Part shown: positions 10,483 to 19,700 of the stretch, in pieces
Numbering within the stretch: the stretch's first letter is position 1
How the letters are laid out: each line of letters starts with the position of its first letter
NCBI GenBank assembly: GCA_958450325.1
Contig: OY288248.1
Location: forward strand, 1,302,001-1,366,000
Direction of reading: 5' to 3'
Source of the DNA: Agrostemma githago
Lineage: Eukaryota > Streptophyta > Magnoliopsida > Caryophyllales > Caryophyllaceae
DNA length: 64,000 bases
The notes under the pieces: generated by a model
What the model was told of the DNA's origin: nothing
Database searches by the model: none
Seen by the model: the letters and a program-made list of their open reading frames with translations, nothing else
Made by a program: the position numbers and the translations under genes

Positions 10483-10854
10483 TCTCTGGCCCTCCTAACA
10501 CAATCCGATTAAACCGAAATCCAACAAAGTAAACGAATCACACTAACAAAATCCGACTAAACAACTGTGATCAGACAAAATCACAAGGAACTTTTAGAAA
10601 TTAATCAGCAACATAACGAATAGCAGGATTTCAAAATCAAAAAGCACAAAAAAGAAAGGTAGAGCGAAAGAGATGAAGTGAGGAAATGAAAGCAAAGGAG
10701 AAAGGCAAATCTAGGGAGGAAAACGAGAAAGGTAGAGCCGAAGAGCGCACTATTCATAAGAAATTTACTGTTCCTAAGGAGGGCACTATTCATAAGAAAT
10801 TTACTATTCCTAAGGTAATCTTTTGGATACAATTTCTCTTTTAATATGTAAAGA
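10152..10854 (-). mobile_element. Second Helitron-like unit (start end), carrying RPN1 fragment
   Basis: On the minus strand the unit starts about 10854 with TCTTTACATATTAAAAGAGA. Direct subterminal repeats follow (two copies of a ~38-bp block with ATTCATAAGAAATTTACT and ATTCCTAAG, 10747-10817) and then RPN1 exons. The start matches that of the unit at 3585. The other end was not located. It may lie anywhere between 3.6 and 10.1 kb, so the extent given covers only the supported part. Confidence 0.5.
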
Positions 10855-10966
10855 TATGAGGTTGTAGTATTTTTTTGGTGGTTCAAAATTACCCATTTTC
10901 TTGTAATTTTATTTTATTTTATTAAATTTTGACAAGGGTTTTCTTGGTTTTTTATGGGTATATTTG

Positions 10967-11765
10967 GAGCAATGCACACTAGCAAAGGCCCATTTCTATA
11001 TGCCACATTGCCACATCCACATGACACTCTTAACATTCCTAAGGATCAAATGGCCCAACACTCCACTTTGCCTTCTAGAACATGGCAACACAAGTAAACT
11101 GGGTCGGGTTCAAGTTGGATTATTTTCAAATCACCAAGAATCGAGTTATGTTCGGGTCCGTTCATTCATCATTTTTCGAGTTTTTCATTTTCGAATTTTC
11201 TAGGGTGACAGTTCCTAACTTCCTATGCTTTTGTAAACATTTTCGCATAAGGTCAGATCAAATTGGGTTACATGTGAAACTCGGGTCTCAAATCAGATTT
11301 GAGTCGGATTATTTTCCCATTAGTAAGAATCGAATCGAGTCAAATCCGGATCGATTCAGCTAATTTCTGAGTTTGTAATTTTCAACTTTTAAAGGATCAC
11401 GGTTTGTATGCTGTTATAAACATCGAGCACGGTTCGGCTAAAACCACGTCAATTTGATGATGAAACTCGGATCTTCGATTCAAAAGCCTAGTCGGATTTG
11501 AGTCTTGTTATTCGACCCAATCCTTCAAAATGGGTCAATTTGTTCGGTCTATTTCTTCAATTCACCACTCTCCTCCCTTTCACACACCCGCCAAGTTTTC
11601 GAATAATCGCCGAATTAACTGCGAAAACTAATCAAATAAAATACACTCGTAAATCGTACAGTATAATTCTCTATTTTCATCGATAATGGCGGAAACACTA
11701 CGAATTCAACACCTCAATGTTGATGTTTCTGCCGATGAATTCGAATTTCAATTATACAATAACTA
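10967..11765 (+). pseudogene. Duplicated JMJ31 promoter, 5' UTR and first exon (relic)
   Basis: This segment is a diverged duplicate of 15900-16860, the 5' region of the JmjC gene downstream. Shared landmarks in the same order are TTTGGAGCAATRCACACTA, AAGAATCGA(G/A)TC, GTTATAAACAT, GTCGGATTTGAGTC, TATTCGACCC and CTCTATTTTCAT, followed by the exon. The ATG at 11686 starts a 26-codon frame, MAETLRIQHLNVDVSADEFE then FQLYNN and TAA. It aligns to the true exon 1 (MEETLRIQHLIDVSAEEFES) with a one-codon insertion. Homology ends near 11755, before the place where the true exon has its donor. No second exon follows, so no JmjC domain can be made from it. Confidence 0.85.
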
Positions 11766-11769
11766 ATTT

Positions 11770-12730
11770 TTTATTTTATTGTAGATGAAAAATTACGTTT
11801 TTATGTCATCTATTTACACTAGAACGTTTACATTTTGTGCACGATTTACAGGTCAGTGGGAGGTCTAACACAATGTTGTAATGTCATGAATATCGTGAAA
11901 TATAAAAAAAATCACTACATTAAATATAACGTAAGTAACAATGATACACAAGAATAATGAAAAAACTAATTTCATTTAAAAAAATTGTGATAATTGGACG
12001 AAAAATAATTTATTTTACGAAGTATTTTTCAAATAAAAAATAGTTTTATTGTACATTTTTTTCACTTACAAAATTTGATAAATTCACAAAAAAAATTGTT
12101 CCAAAAATGAAAATATGTTATTTTAATAAACAAAATAAATAATTTAAATGATATCAAAAAATTTGTAGTAAAAAATTGTGAATGTTTGTAAAAAGAAAAA
12201 TTCATTAATTTCTCCGGACAATTTTTTTATAAATATATCTAAAAAAAAATCCAACATATTGGGTGCATTTTGAAGCGAAATTTATTTATGAGACTTATTT
12301 TCAAAGTATATATAAATTATTAATGTTATAGAAAAATAATAAATTTCAAAGTATGCGTTGGTAACTTGGTACAAGTCGGGTTGAGATTATTTTAAGTGAC
12401 CTAGTCGAGTGATTAAGACGTCGAGTTATCCTAAGTACGGAGCAATAGATTCCAGGTGCGTTTATATGACACTTTTTGGCTGAATGTTCGTTTTTACCTT
12501 GTGTTTCCGTTAAATTCATACTGAGATCCCTTAACAGGCGTGCCTACCTTTTAGCCAATGAGGCGATCGCACACCTCGATAAGGAGCTTGTATCCCGTTG
12601 GCAAAGAAAATAAAAGTGTCATTCATCACGATTCACGAATACAAGAGTAAATATCGCACGATAATAAAAAAAACAGAATGAAAGGCACACGATCAAATTA
12701 GCCATCCAATTATAACCCGAATGCAAATAA
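11770..12730. other. AT-rich spacer
   Basis: Very AT-rich DNA with no open frame above 60 codons. A short GC-richer island (about 12530-12605, with GCGTGCCTACCTTTTAGCCA) resembles a dispersed repeat but was not identified. Confidence 0.45.
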
Positions 12731-12733
12731 ATA

Positions 12734-12932
12734 GTCCCTCCGTTCCAATGAATTGTTTGCCTTTTTATTTTTGGCACCAAGGGTAAGAGAACCAATGAGA
12801 AAGTGACACGTGGAGCAAAATTCATGAAAATGGTCAAATTACATATAAAAAACATTCCTAAAATAGAAAGGCAAACAAGTCATTGAGACGTCCCAATATG
12901 GAATAGACAAACAATTCATTGGGACGGAGGGA
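12734..12932. mobile_element. Stowaway MITE, family S1
   Basis: Starts TA-GTCCCTCCGTTCCAATGAATTG and ends CATTGGGACGGAGGGA. Interior landmarks TTGGCACCAAGGG, AAGTGACACGTGGAGC, AAATTACATATAAAAAAC and GACGTCCCAATATGGAATAG recur in all S1 copies in this window. It lies about 90 bp beyond the stop codon of PR-1. Confidence 0.85.
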
Positions 12933-13020
12933 TTAAAGCTTAATCAATATTTATATAAATAAATAAATAAATATAATTTTTCGATAATACATACGGAGTA
13001 TATAGTACTCGTATTATTTA

Positions 13021-13509
13021 TTAGTAAGGTCTTTCTCCATAGAAATTACCAGGAGGATAATACTCGCAAACAAAAAGAACACCAACACCACCGGCACACG
13101 CCACCCTAGCACAACCAACCCTCGTAGTACTCCTCCACACGATCTGTGTATAATGACCACAATCTCGAGCACGACACGTATTAGAATAACGGTTATAATA
13201 CCGATTTTCAGAGAGCCACCCGGATACAGCATGACCGGGTGTCCAATAACTCTGACCCGAACCCCGATACAAATTTTCACCATAAGGACCATTTGAGTGT
13301 GTCAATGCACAATCCCTACTTCTTTGTGTCCCATACCATTTGGCATAGTTGGCTAGCTTGTAGTCCCATGTTAATGGACCCAATCCTACTCCTCTACGAG
13401 CCATGTTTTGTTGGGTTAGCCATTGGCTAGGACTTGGGTCATATGCCCCACATATTAAGGGCATGAAAATAAATATGACTATGTTCTTAAGATAGTTGTA
13501 ACTACTCAT
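13021..13509 (-). CDS. PR-1 type CAP-domain secreted protein
   Basis: An intact intronless frame of 162 residues, the usual PR-1 size. Residues 1-22 form a signal peptide (basic residue, IVIFIFMPLI core, then CGA), so the product should be secreted to the apoplast. PR-1 proteins are defence-induced, bind sterols and inhibit oomycetes. Conserved boxes are visible: GPYGENL (75-80), DCGHYTQIVWRST (116-128) and CEYYPPGNFYGERPY at the C-terminus. The CAP cavity tetrad is present as His71, Glu78, Glu101 and His119, and six mature cysteines (67, 112, 117, 133, 138, 148) match the three family disulphides. Oddities: the N-terminal AHNxAR box reads QQNMAR, and the CAPE-type peptide motif CNYxPxGN reads CEYYPPGN. 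The ATG at 13509 is the only one compatible with the signal peptide. S1 MITEs lie on both sides. Confidence 0.93.
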   Translation of the reverse strand: MSSYNYLKNIVIFIFMPLICGAYDPSPSQWLTQQNMARRGVGLGPLTWDYKLANYAKWYGTQRSRDCALTHSNGPYGENLYRGSGQSYWTPGHAVSGWLSENRYYNRYSNTCRARDCGHYTQIVWRSTTRVGCARVACAGGVGVLFVCEYYPPGNFYGERPY

Positions 13510-13559
13510 TTTTTTTTGGCTATTTTGCTTGTTTAATTTCTTGTGTACTTACTCTTTGT

Positions 13560-13574
13560 CATTATATATATACA
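13560..13574 (-). promoter_or_regulatory. TATA box of PR-1
   Basis: The minus strand reads TGTATATATATAATG here, about 55 bp upstream of the PR-1 start codon, which leaves room for a short leader. The S1 MITE begins about 150 bp farther upstream, so it lies inside the proximal promoter. Confidence 0.55.
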
Positions 13575-13676
13575 TACAAAGTATCAAGCATAAATAATGA
13601 AATTCAATGGGATTAAAATTATTAGTGGTAGGCAAGTAATTATTAGATGTATATATGATGATAAGTATTTATATAT

Positions 13677-14035
13677 CAGTTGGTCTCTATCCGTCGCAAG
13701 TTTAAGACGGGTCAAAATAGATACTCGCTCCGTTCCAATGAATGTTTTGTCTTTGCTTTTGGCACCAAGTGAAAGAGAACCAATGGGGAAGTGACATGTG
13801 GAGCCAAGAGTCAAATTACATATAAAAAACTTTCCTAAAATAGAAAGGCAAACAATTCATTGAGACGCCCCAATATGGAATAAGCAAACAATTCATTGGA
13901 ACGGAGGGAGTATCATTTGAGGGAAAAGGACAAAGGTCCCACCAACCTCACTTTTGTCTTTTCCCTTCAAATGGTATCTACTTGACCCGTCATTTGTTTG
14001 TGACGGATATCTCTATCACAAACAAGAATTTGTGT
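13677..14035. mobile_element. Older MITE (GACGGATATCTCCGTC type) with S1 nested inside
   Basis: The segments outside the S1 copy (TCAGTTGGTCTCTATCCGTC, GCAAGTTTAAGACGGGTCAA, CACTTTTGTCTT, GTTTGTGACGGATATCTC, ACAAGAATTTGTG) match, in order, the uninterrupted element at 32620-32825. The S1 element splits this copy with TA on both sides, so it inserted later. Confidence 0.7.
13724..13910. mobile_element. Stowaway MITE, family S1, in PR-1 promoter
   Basis: Flanked by TA on both sides (13722-13723, 13911-13912), with termini CTCGCTCCGTTCCAATGAAT and TTGGAACGGAGGGAG. Same orientation as the copy at 12734. It lies about 215-400 bp upstream of the PR-1 start codon. Confidence 0.88.
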
Positions 14036-14156
14036 TTATGTATAGAGGACTGACTTTATTAAAGATTAATATAATTTCTAGAGTTGTTTTCTAATGAAAT
14101 GTTCGTATGTGGAGAAATAAGCAGAAGAACTTATTATGGCCGGCTATAAGTCATAA

Positions 14157-14990
14157 GTCATACTCCACCTCGATTTTATATCCAAAGGATATGTTTGTTT
14201 TTTCACATTTGTCGAAACACGTTTTACACCATCAATATAAAAACGAATCAAATTAAATCTCAAATAATTATATTTTCTATTACAGATCGTCGAAAATATT
14301 AAAGATTCTCTTTAGTTTTGAATTTGAATGGAGTAACTCATTACGGAGTACTACCCCATTCAATTCCACTTGTCACATTTCTCATTTTGACACTATTCAT
14401 GACTAAAGATAATCTTAAATATTCTCGACAATCTATAAGAGAAAATATAGTCAGGTAAGATCTTGTTTGATTATCTCTATGAGTACATTAAGAAATCAAT
14501 TTCTTATAATTTTTGATAATGTAAAACGAAAAAATATTGATGGTGTAAAACGTGACTCGACAAATGCGAAAAAACAACCGTGACTATTGGAATTGAATGG
14601 AGGGAGTATTATATAATGACACATTTTTATTTGTAAGGAGAATATCAAGTTATAAATTTGTAACGGGTCAAATAAAAGACAAAACAATGTGCCGCTTTTT
14701 AGGTTTGTCTTTTGTAATTAAGTGATGTTATTTGACCCGCTGTCGTTCCGTCACAAGGGGACTTACTCAGAAAAAAAGTACTCCTTCCGAGTTCCTATTA
14801 TTGTCTCAAAAGGTTTTGGGTGAAAAATAAGGAAGGAGAAATGAGTGGTTGAAAAAAGAAGAAGGAAGAAAGAATAATGGGAGAGCAATTGTGAACCACA
14901 CATTGATGACCTAAAAAGGAAAGTGAGATAAAAATCAAACTCAATCCAAAAAGAAAAGTTGGACAATAATAGGAACTCGAAGGGAGTAAT
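14157..14990. mobile_element. Cluster of Stowaway-like MITE remnants
   Basis: Several CTCC / GGAGGGAGTA-type ends are present: TACTCCACCTCGATTTT (14160), CCCCATTCAATTCCACTTG (14355) pairing with GGAATTGAATGGAGGGAGTA (14588-14607), and TACTCCTTCCGAGTTCCTATT (14780) pairing with AATAGGAACTCGAAGGGAGTA (14967-14987). The last element (14782-14985) has a second copy at 31116-31335. Nesting has scrambled the first two. Confidence 0.65.
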
Positions 14991-15118
14991 CTACGTGGCT
15001 GCCTAAGTGGTAGTTGAATAAGTGTATTGCAGGCCAAGTGTCTTTTTCATTAGTGCATACTGGTACTATATAGCATGGGATTTGTGTTTCTAGCTCGCAC
15101 TTAGTCAAGATCTAATTA

Positions 15119-15322
15119 GATCGGATTTTTATAATTAAAAAAATATTTTCATTTAATTAGATTTTTATAATTAAAAACTATTTTGATTTAATTAGATTAA
15201 TGATTTGAAATTCACAAATTTTGATTTTTATAATTAAAAAAATATTTTGATTTAATTAGATTTTTATAATTAAAAACTATTTTGATTTAATTAGATTAAT
15301 GATTTGAAATTCACAAATTTTT
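15119..15322. repeat. Two-copy ~100-bp AT-rich tandem repeat
   Basis: TTTTATAATTAAAAAAATAT, TTAATTAGATTTTTATAA and GATTTGAAATTCACAAATTT occur twice in the same order, the second copy about 98-104 bp after the first. Nearly identical, so recent. Confidence 0.8.
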
Positions 15323-15329
15323 GTTTGTT

Positions 15330-15890
15330 ACAGGTGACAAGTCAAATATTATCCACGTGGGTTGATAAAGACAAAATATTTTGATTTTGTCTTACATAGT
15401 TATGTAGTTGATATTTTACCCGTTGCAGTTTTTCTGAGTTGTGATAGATATATCCGTCACAAATAAAACTAACTCATCGTTTATAAATGATAGCCTCACC
15501 TTTAATTTGAGTTACGATGAATTTTTTATTGGGTTAATCTTATGCGATAAGAGAGACCAGACAAAACAGATCCGACCCGAATAAGCCAACCCGACAACCG
15601 AACTGAAGACCTGAAGTTGACTCGTAACCCGAATTGACCCGTGCTAACCCGACTATTATTATATAAAACGAGTCGATATCCCTAAAAAAAAGTTGAAAAT
15701 AGAAAACCCAAAAATGATCCGGCCTAACCCAAAGTCAACTCAAATTTTATAACCCAAAAGTGATCCGATTCAAAACTGATCGCTCCAAACCCGACCTGAT
15801 TGACTTATTTGTCAGGTCTACAGTTTACTAGTATAAGACGATCAGTTAGCTCAAATCTGTCGGATTCATTACCAGCCCGACCCATGAAAA
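15330..15890. other. Non-coding stretch with dispersed-repeat remnants
   Basis: The part at 15536-15830 is rich in RACCCGA-type words (AACCCGACAACCGAACTGAA) that recur around 33300-33800 and 53640-54080, indicating a degraded dispersed element. No coding potential was seen. Confidence 0.45.
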
Positions 15891-15988
15891 GCCCCCTTTT
15901 TTGGGCATTTGGAGCAATACACACTACCAAAAGGCCCAAAGTCTTGATGCCACATCCAAATGACACCCTTCACATTTCTAAGGTGTAA

Positions 15989-16146
15989 GGTCCTGTTCTT
16001 TTGGACTTATATTCAGTCAGTTTCAGTTCAGTTCAGTTTAGTTCAGCCTCAAGAGACATATTTTGTCTCTATATTTCAGTCAGTTTCAGTTAAATTAAGT
16101 TCAGTTAAGTTAAGTTCAGTCAGTTTCAGTCCAAAAGAACAGGGCC
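15989..16146. mobile_element. Tourist-like MITE in JMJ31 upstream region
   Basis: A 158-bp element with near-perfect terminal inverted repeats (GGTCCTGTTCTTTTGGACT and the complement of AGTCCAAAAGAACAGGGCC), flanked by TAA on both sides (15986-15988, 16147-16149). A TWA duplication is typical of PIF/Harbinger (Tourist) MITEs. The interior is a run of CAGTTTCAGTT / GTTCAGTT words. The duplicate of this promoter at 10967 lacks the element at the matching point. Confidence 0.85.
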
Positions 16147-16639
16147 TAAATGACCAACATTCCACTATGGCAAACGGGTCAATCGGGTCGTGTTTGTATC
16201 AGATCATTTCAGATTGGTAAAATCGAGTTAAGTCTGAATCATTTCCGTTTTTATTTTTTATATATTTTTTAATTTATTTATTTAGGGATGACATTTGTAT
16301 GTCACTATAAACACTCGGGTTAGTTCAGGGGATTAATCCGGATTACGGCTGAAACTCGAGTCTTTAGACTTCAATTCGGGTGTTGGATCGGCTTTGAGTC
16401 TTGAATCAGTAAGAATCGAGTCAAGATCAAGCCGTTTAGGTCATTTTTCAGATTTATTATTTTCAACCTTTTCGGGAATTCTGATTCAGAACTGTTATAA
16501 ACATTCTGGTTACTTCAGATAAGAACAAGTCAATTCAAGTTGCGGTGAAACTCAAATCATTGATTTTAGAACCGAGTCGGATTTGAGTCGGGTTATTCGA
16601 CCCGGTCATTCAAAACGGGTCAAATTTGTTCAATTTACT

Positions 16640-16690
16640 TCTCCCTTTTCTCAATTCACCCCTCTTCTCTCTCCACTCTCACCCGCCATA
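16640..16690 (+). promoter_or_regulatory. Pyrimidine-rich 5' leader of JMJ31
   Basis: The stretch TTCTCCCTTTTCTCAATTCA followed by CCCCTCTTCTCTCTCCACTC lies 95-140 bp upstream of the ATG at 16782. Such Y-patch sequences mark TATA-less plant core promoters and leaders. It is conserved in the duplicate at 11540-11590. Confidence 0.4.
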
Positions 16691-16781
16691 GTATTCGAAT
16701 AACTGCCGAATTTCACGCGAAAACTAATCGAAGAAATACACTCGTGAAATCGAATACTCCGCTTCTCTATTTTCATTGATA

Positions 16782-19700
16782 ATGGAGGAAACCCTAAGAA
16801 TTCAACACCTCATTGATGTTTCCGCTGAAGAATTCGAATCTCAATTCGAACCTCGTAACATTCCTCTTGTAAGTCAATTTTTCTTAATTTTTATGATTTT
16901 TTTTGCTAATTTTTCATCTAATTGAGGTAATTTAGCAGTTAATTGAATGTTTTTGCTTCAATTTGATTCGGTGAAAGGTGTTTAAAGGATGCGTGAAGGA
17001 TTGGAAAGCTTTTGAGGATTGGAATCCTTCAAATGGCGGCCTCGATTACTTGCAGGTTGTATTTTTTCACGTAATTATTAGTAGAATTATCTGTTTCTTT
17101 TTGTAATTGCGACATTGTTTGATTCGTAGTAGTTTTGGAGTGTTCAATGATAATTTGTGTGAAAATATATGGAGTTCATGTGGATTGTGGAGGCGGCGTT
17201 ACTTGAAGCTTAATAACGATTAATAACGAGTGGAATTTTTCGTGGTTTTCCGATTATTGTTGGATGAATTGAGGATTATGCAGGTCTAGGTTAAGAAAAC
17301 GATTAATAACGAGTGGAGATTGTTGTGGTTTTTCGATTGGTTTGGGATGAACTGAGGATTATGCAAGTCTAGGTTGAGAAAACGATTATGTGTGGAGATT
17401 GTTGTGGTTTTTCGATTAGTTTTGAATGAATTGAGGATTATGCAAGTCTAGCTTGAGAAAACGATTAATAATGTCTGGGGATTGTTGTGGTTTTTCTATT
17501 AGTTTTGGAGGAACTGAGGATTAAGCTTGAGAAAACGGTTAATAACGAGTGGAGATTGTTGTGGTTTTTTGATTAGTTTCGGATGAACTGAGGATTACGC
17601 AAGTCTAGCTTGAGAAAACGATTAATAATGTGTGGAGATTGTTGTGGTTTTTCGATTAGTTTTAGACGAATTGAGTATTACGTCAGTGTAGCTTGAGAAA
17701 ACGATTAATAACGAGTGGAAATTTTGGGGTTTTTCGATTAGTTTTGGATGAATTGAGGATTATGCAAGTCTAGCTTGAGAAAACGATTAATAATGAGTGG
17801 AGATTGTTGGGGTTTTTCGATTAGTTATGGATGAATTGAGGACTAGGCTTGTGTAGCTAGACAATTTACTGAGTAGTTGTTTGGTCGGAACTTAGCAGTT
17901 TTTTACAGGATCAATGTTTAGTGTTGCTAATTGCTACGAATTGAGGATTACACAGGTGTAGCTTGAGAAAATGATCAATAACGAGTGGGGATTGTTGTGG
18001 TTTTTCGATTAGTTTTGGAGGAACTGAGGATTAAGCTTAAGAAAATGGTTAATAACGAGTGGAGATTGTTGTTGTTTTTTTATTAGTTTTGGATGAATTG
18101 AGGATTACGCAAGTCCAATTTGAGAAAATGGTTAATGACGCGTTGAGATTGTTGTGGTTTTTTTATTAGTTTTGGACAGATTGAGGATTATGCAAGTGTA
18201 GCCTGAGAAAATGATCAATAATGAATGGAGATTGTTGTGGTTTTTCGATTAATTTTGGACTTGAGGATTACGCAAGTGTAGCTTGAGGAAATGATTAATA
18301 ATGAATGAAGATTGTTGTGGTTTTTTGATTAGTTTTGGAGGAATTGAGGATTATGTAAGTGTGGCTCGAGGAAACAATAAATACCTAGTGGAGGACTGGA
18401 GGTTGTTGTGGTTTTTTGATTAGTTTTGGATGAATTGAGAATCACGGAAGTGTAGCTTGAGAAAATGATTAATAATGAGTGGAGATTGTTGTGGTTTTTC
18501 GATTAGTTATGGATGAATTGAGGATTAGGCTTGTGTAGCTAGACAATTTACTTTGTGGTTGTTTGGTGACTTTGGTCGGAACTTGGCAGTTTTTTACAGG
18601 ATCAATGTTTTGGTTTCTAATTGCTCTCCTGGTTTGAATGTTAATCGTTCTCAAGTGTTCTGGAATCTGGATGAAATAAGGATTACTCAAGTCTAGCTTG
18701 AGAAAACGATTAATAATGAGTGGGCATTGTTGTGGTTTTTTGATTAGTTTTGGACGAATTAAGGTTTACACAAGTCTAACTTGAGAAAACTATTAATAAC
18801 GAGTAGATATTGTTGTGGTTGTTCGATTAGTTTTGGACGAATTGAGGATTACGCAAGTCTAGCTTGTGAAAATGATTAATAACGAGTGGAATTGTTGTGG
18901 GTTTTCGATTAGTTTTGAACAAACTGGGGATTAAGCTTGAGAAAACGGTTAATAACGAGTGGAGATTGTCGTGGTTTTTCGATTAGTTTTGGATGAATTG
19001 AGGATTACGCAAGTCTAGTTTGAGAAAACGGTTAATAACACGTGGAGATTGTTGTGGTATTTTGATTAGTTTTGGACGAATTGAGGATTATGCAAGTGTA
19101 GCTTGAGAAAATGATCAATAATGAATGGAGATTGTTGTGGTTTTTCGATTAATTTTGGACAAATTGAGGATCATGCAAGTGTAGATTGAGAAAACTATTA
19201 ATAATGGGTGAAGATTGTTGTGGTTTTTTGATTAGTTTTGGAGGAATTGAGGATCACGCAAGTGTAGCTTGAGAAAATGATTAATTATGAGTGAATATTT
19301 TTGTGGTTTTTCGATTAGTTATGGATGAATTGAGGTTTACACAGGTCTAGATTGAGAAAAAGATTAATAACAAGTGGAGATTGTCATGGTTTTCCATCAG
19401 TTATGGATGAATTGTGGAGTGCGCAAGTCTAGCTTGGAAACACGATTAATAATGAGTGGAGATTGTTGTGGTTTTTCGATTAGTTATGGATGAACTTAGG
19501 ATTATGCAAATCTAGCTCGAGAAAATGATTAGTAACGAGTGATTTTTCGATTAGTTTTGGATGAATCGAGGATTACGCAAAGTGTAACTTGAGGAAACAA
19601 TTAATAATGAGTTGATATTGTTGATGGATGAATTTACATAAGTCTAGCTTGAGAAAGCCAGAAAACGATTTATAACGAGTGGAGATTGTTGTGGGCTTTG

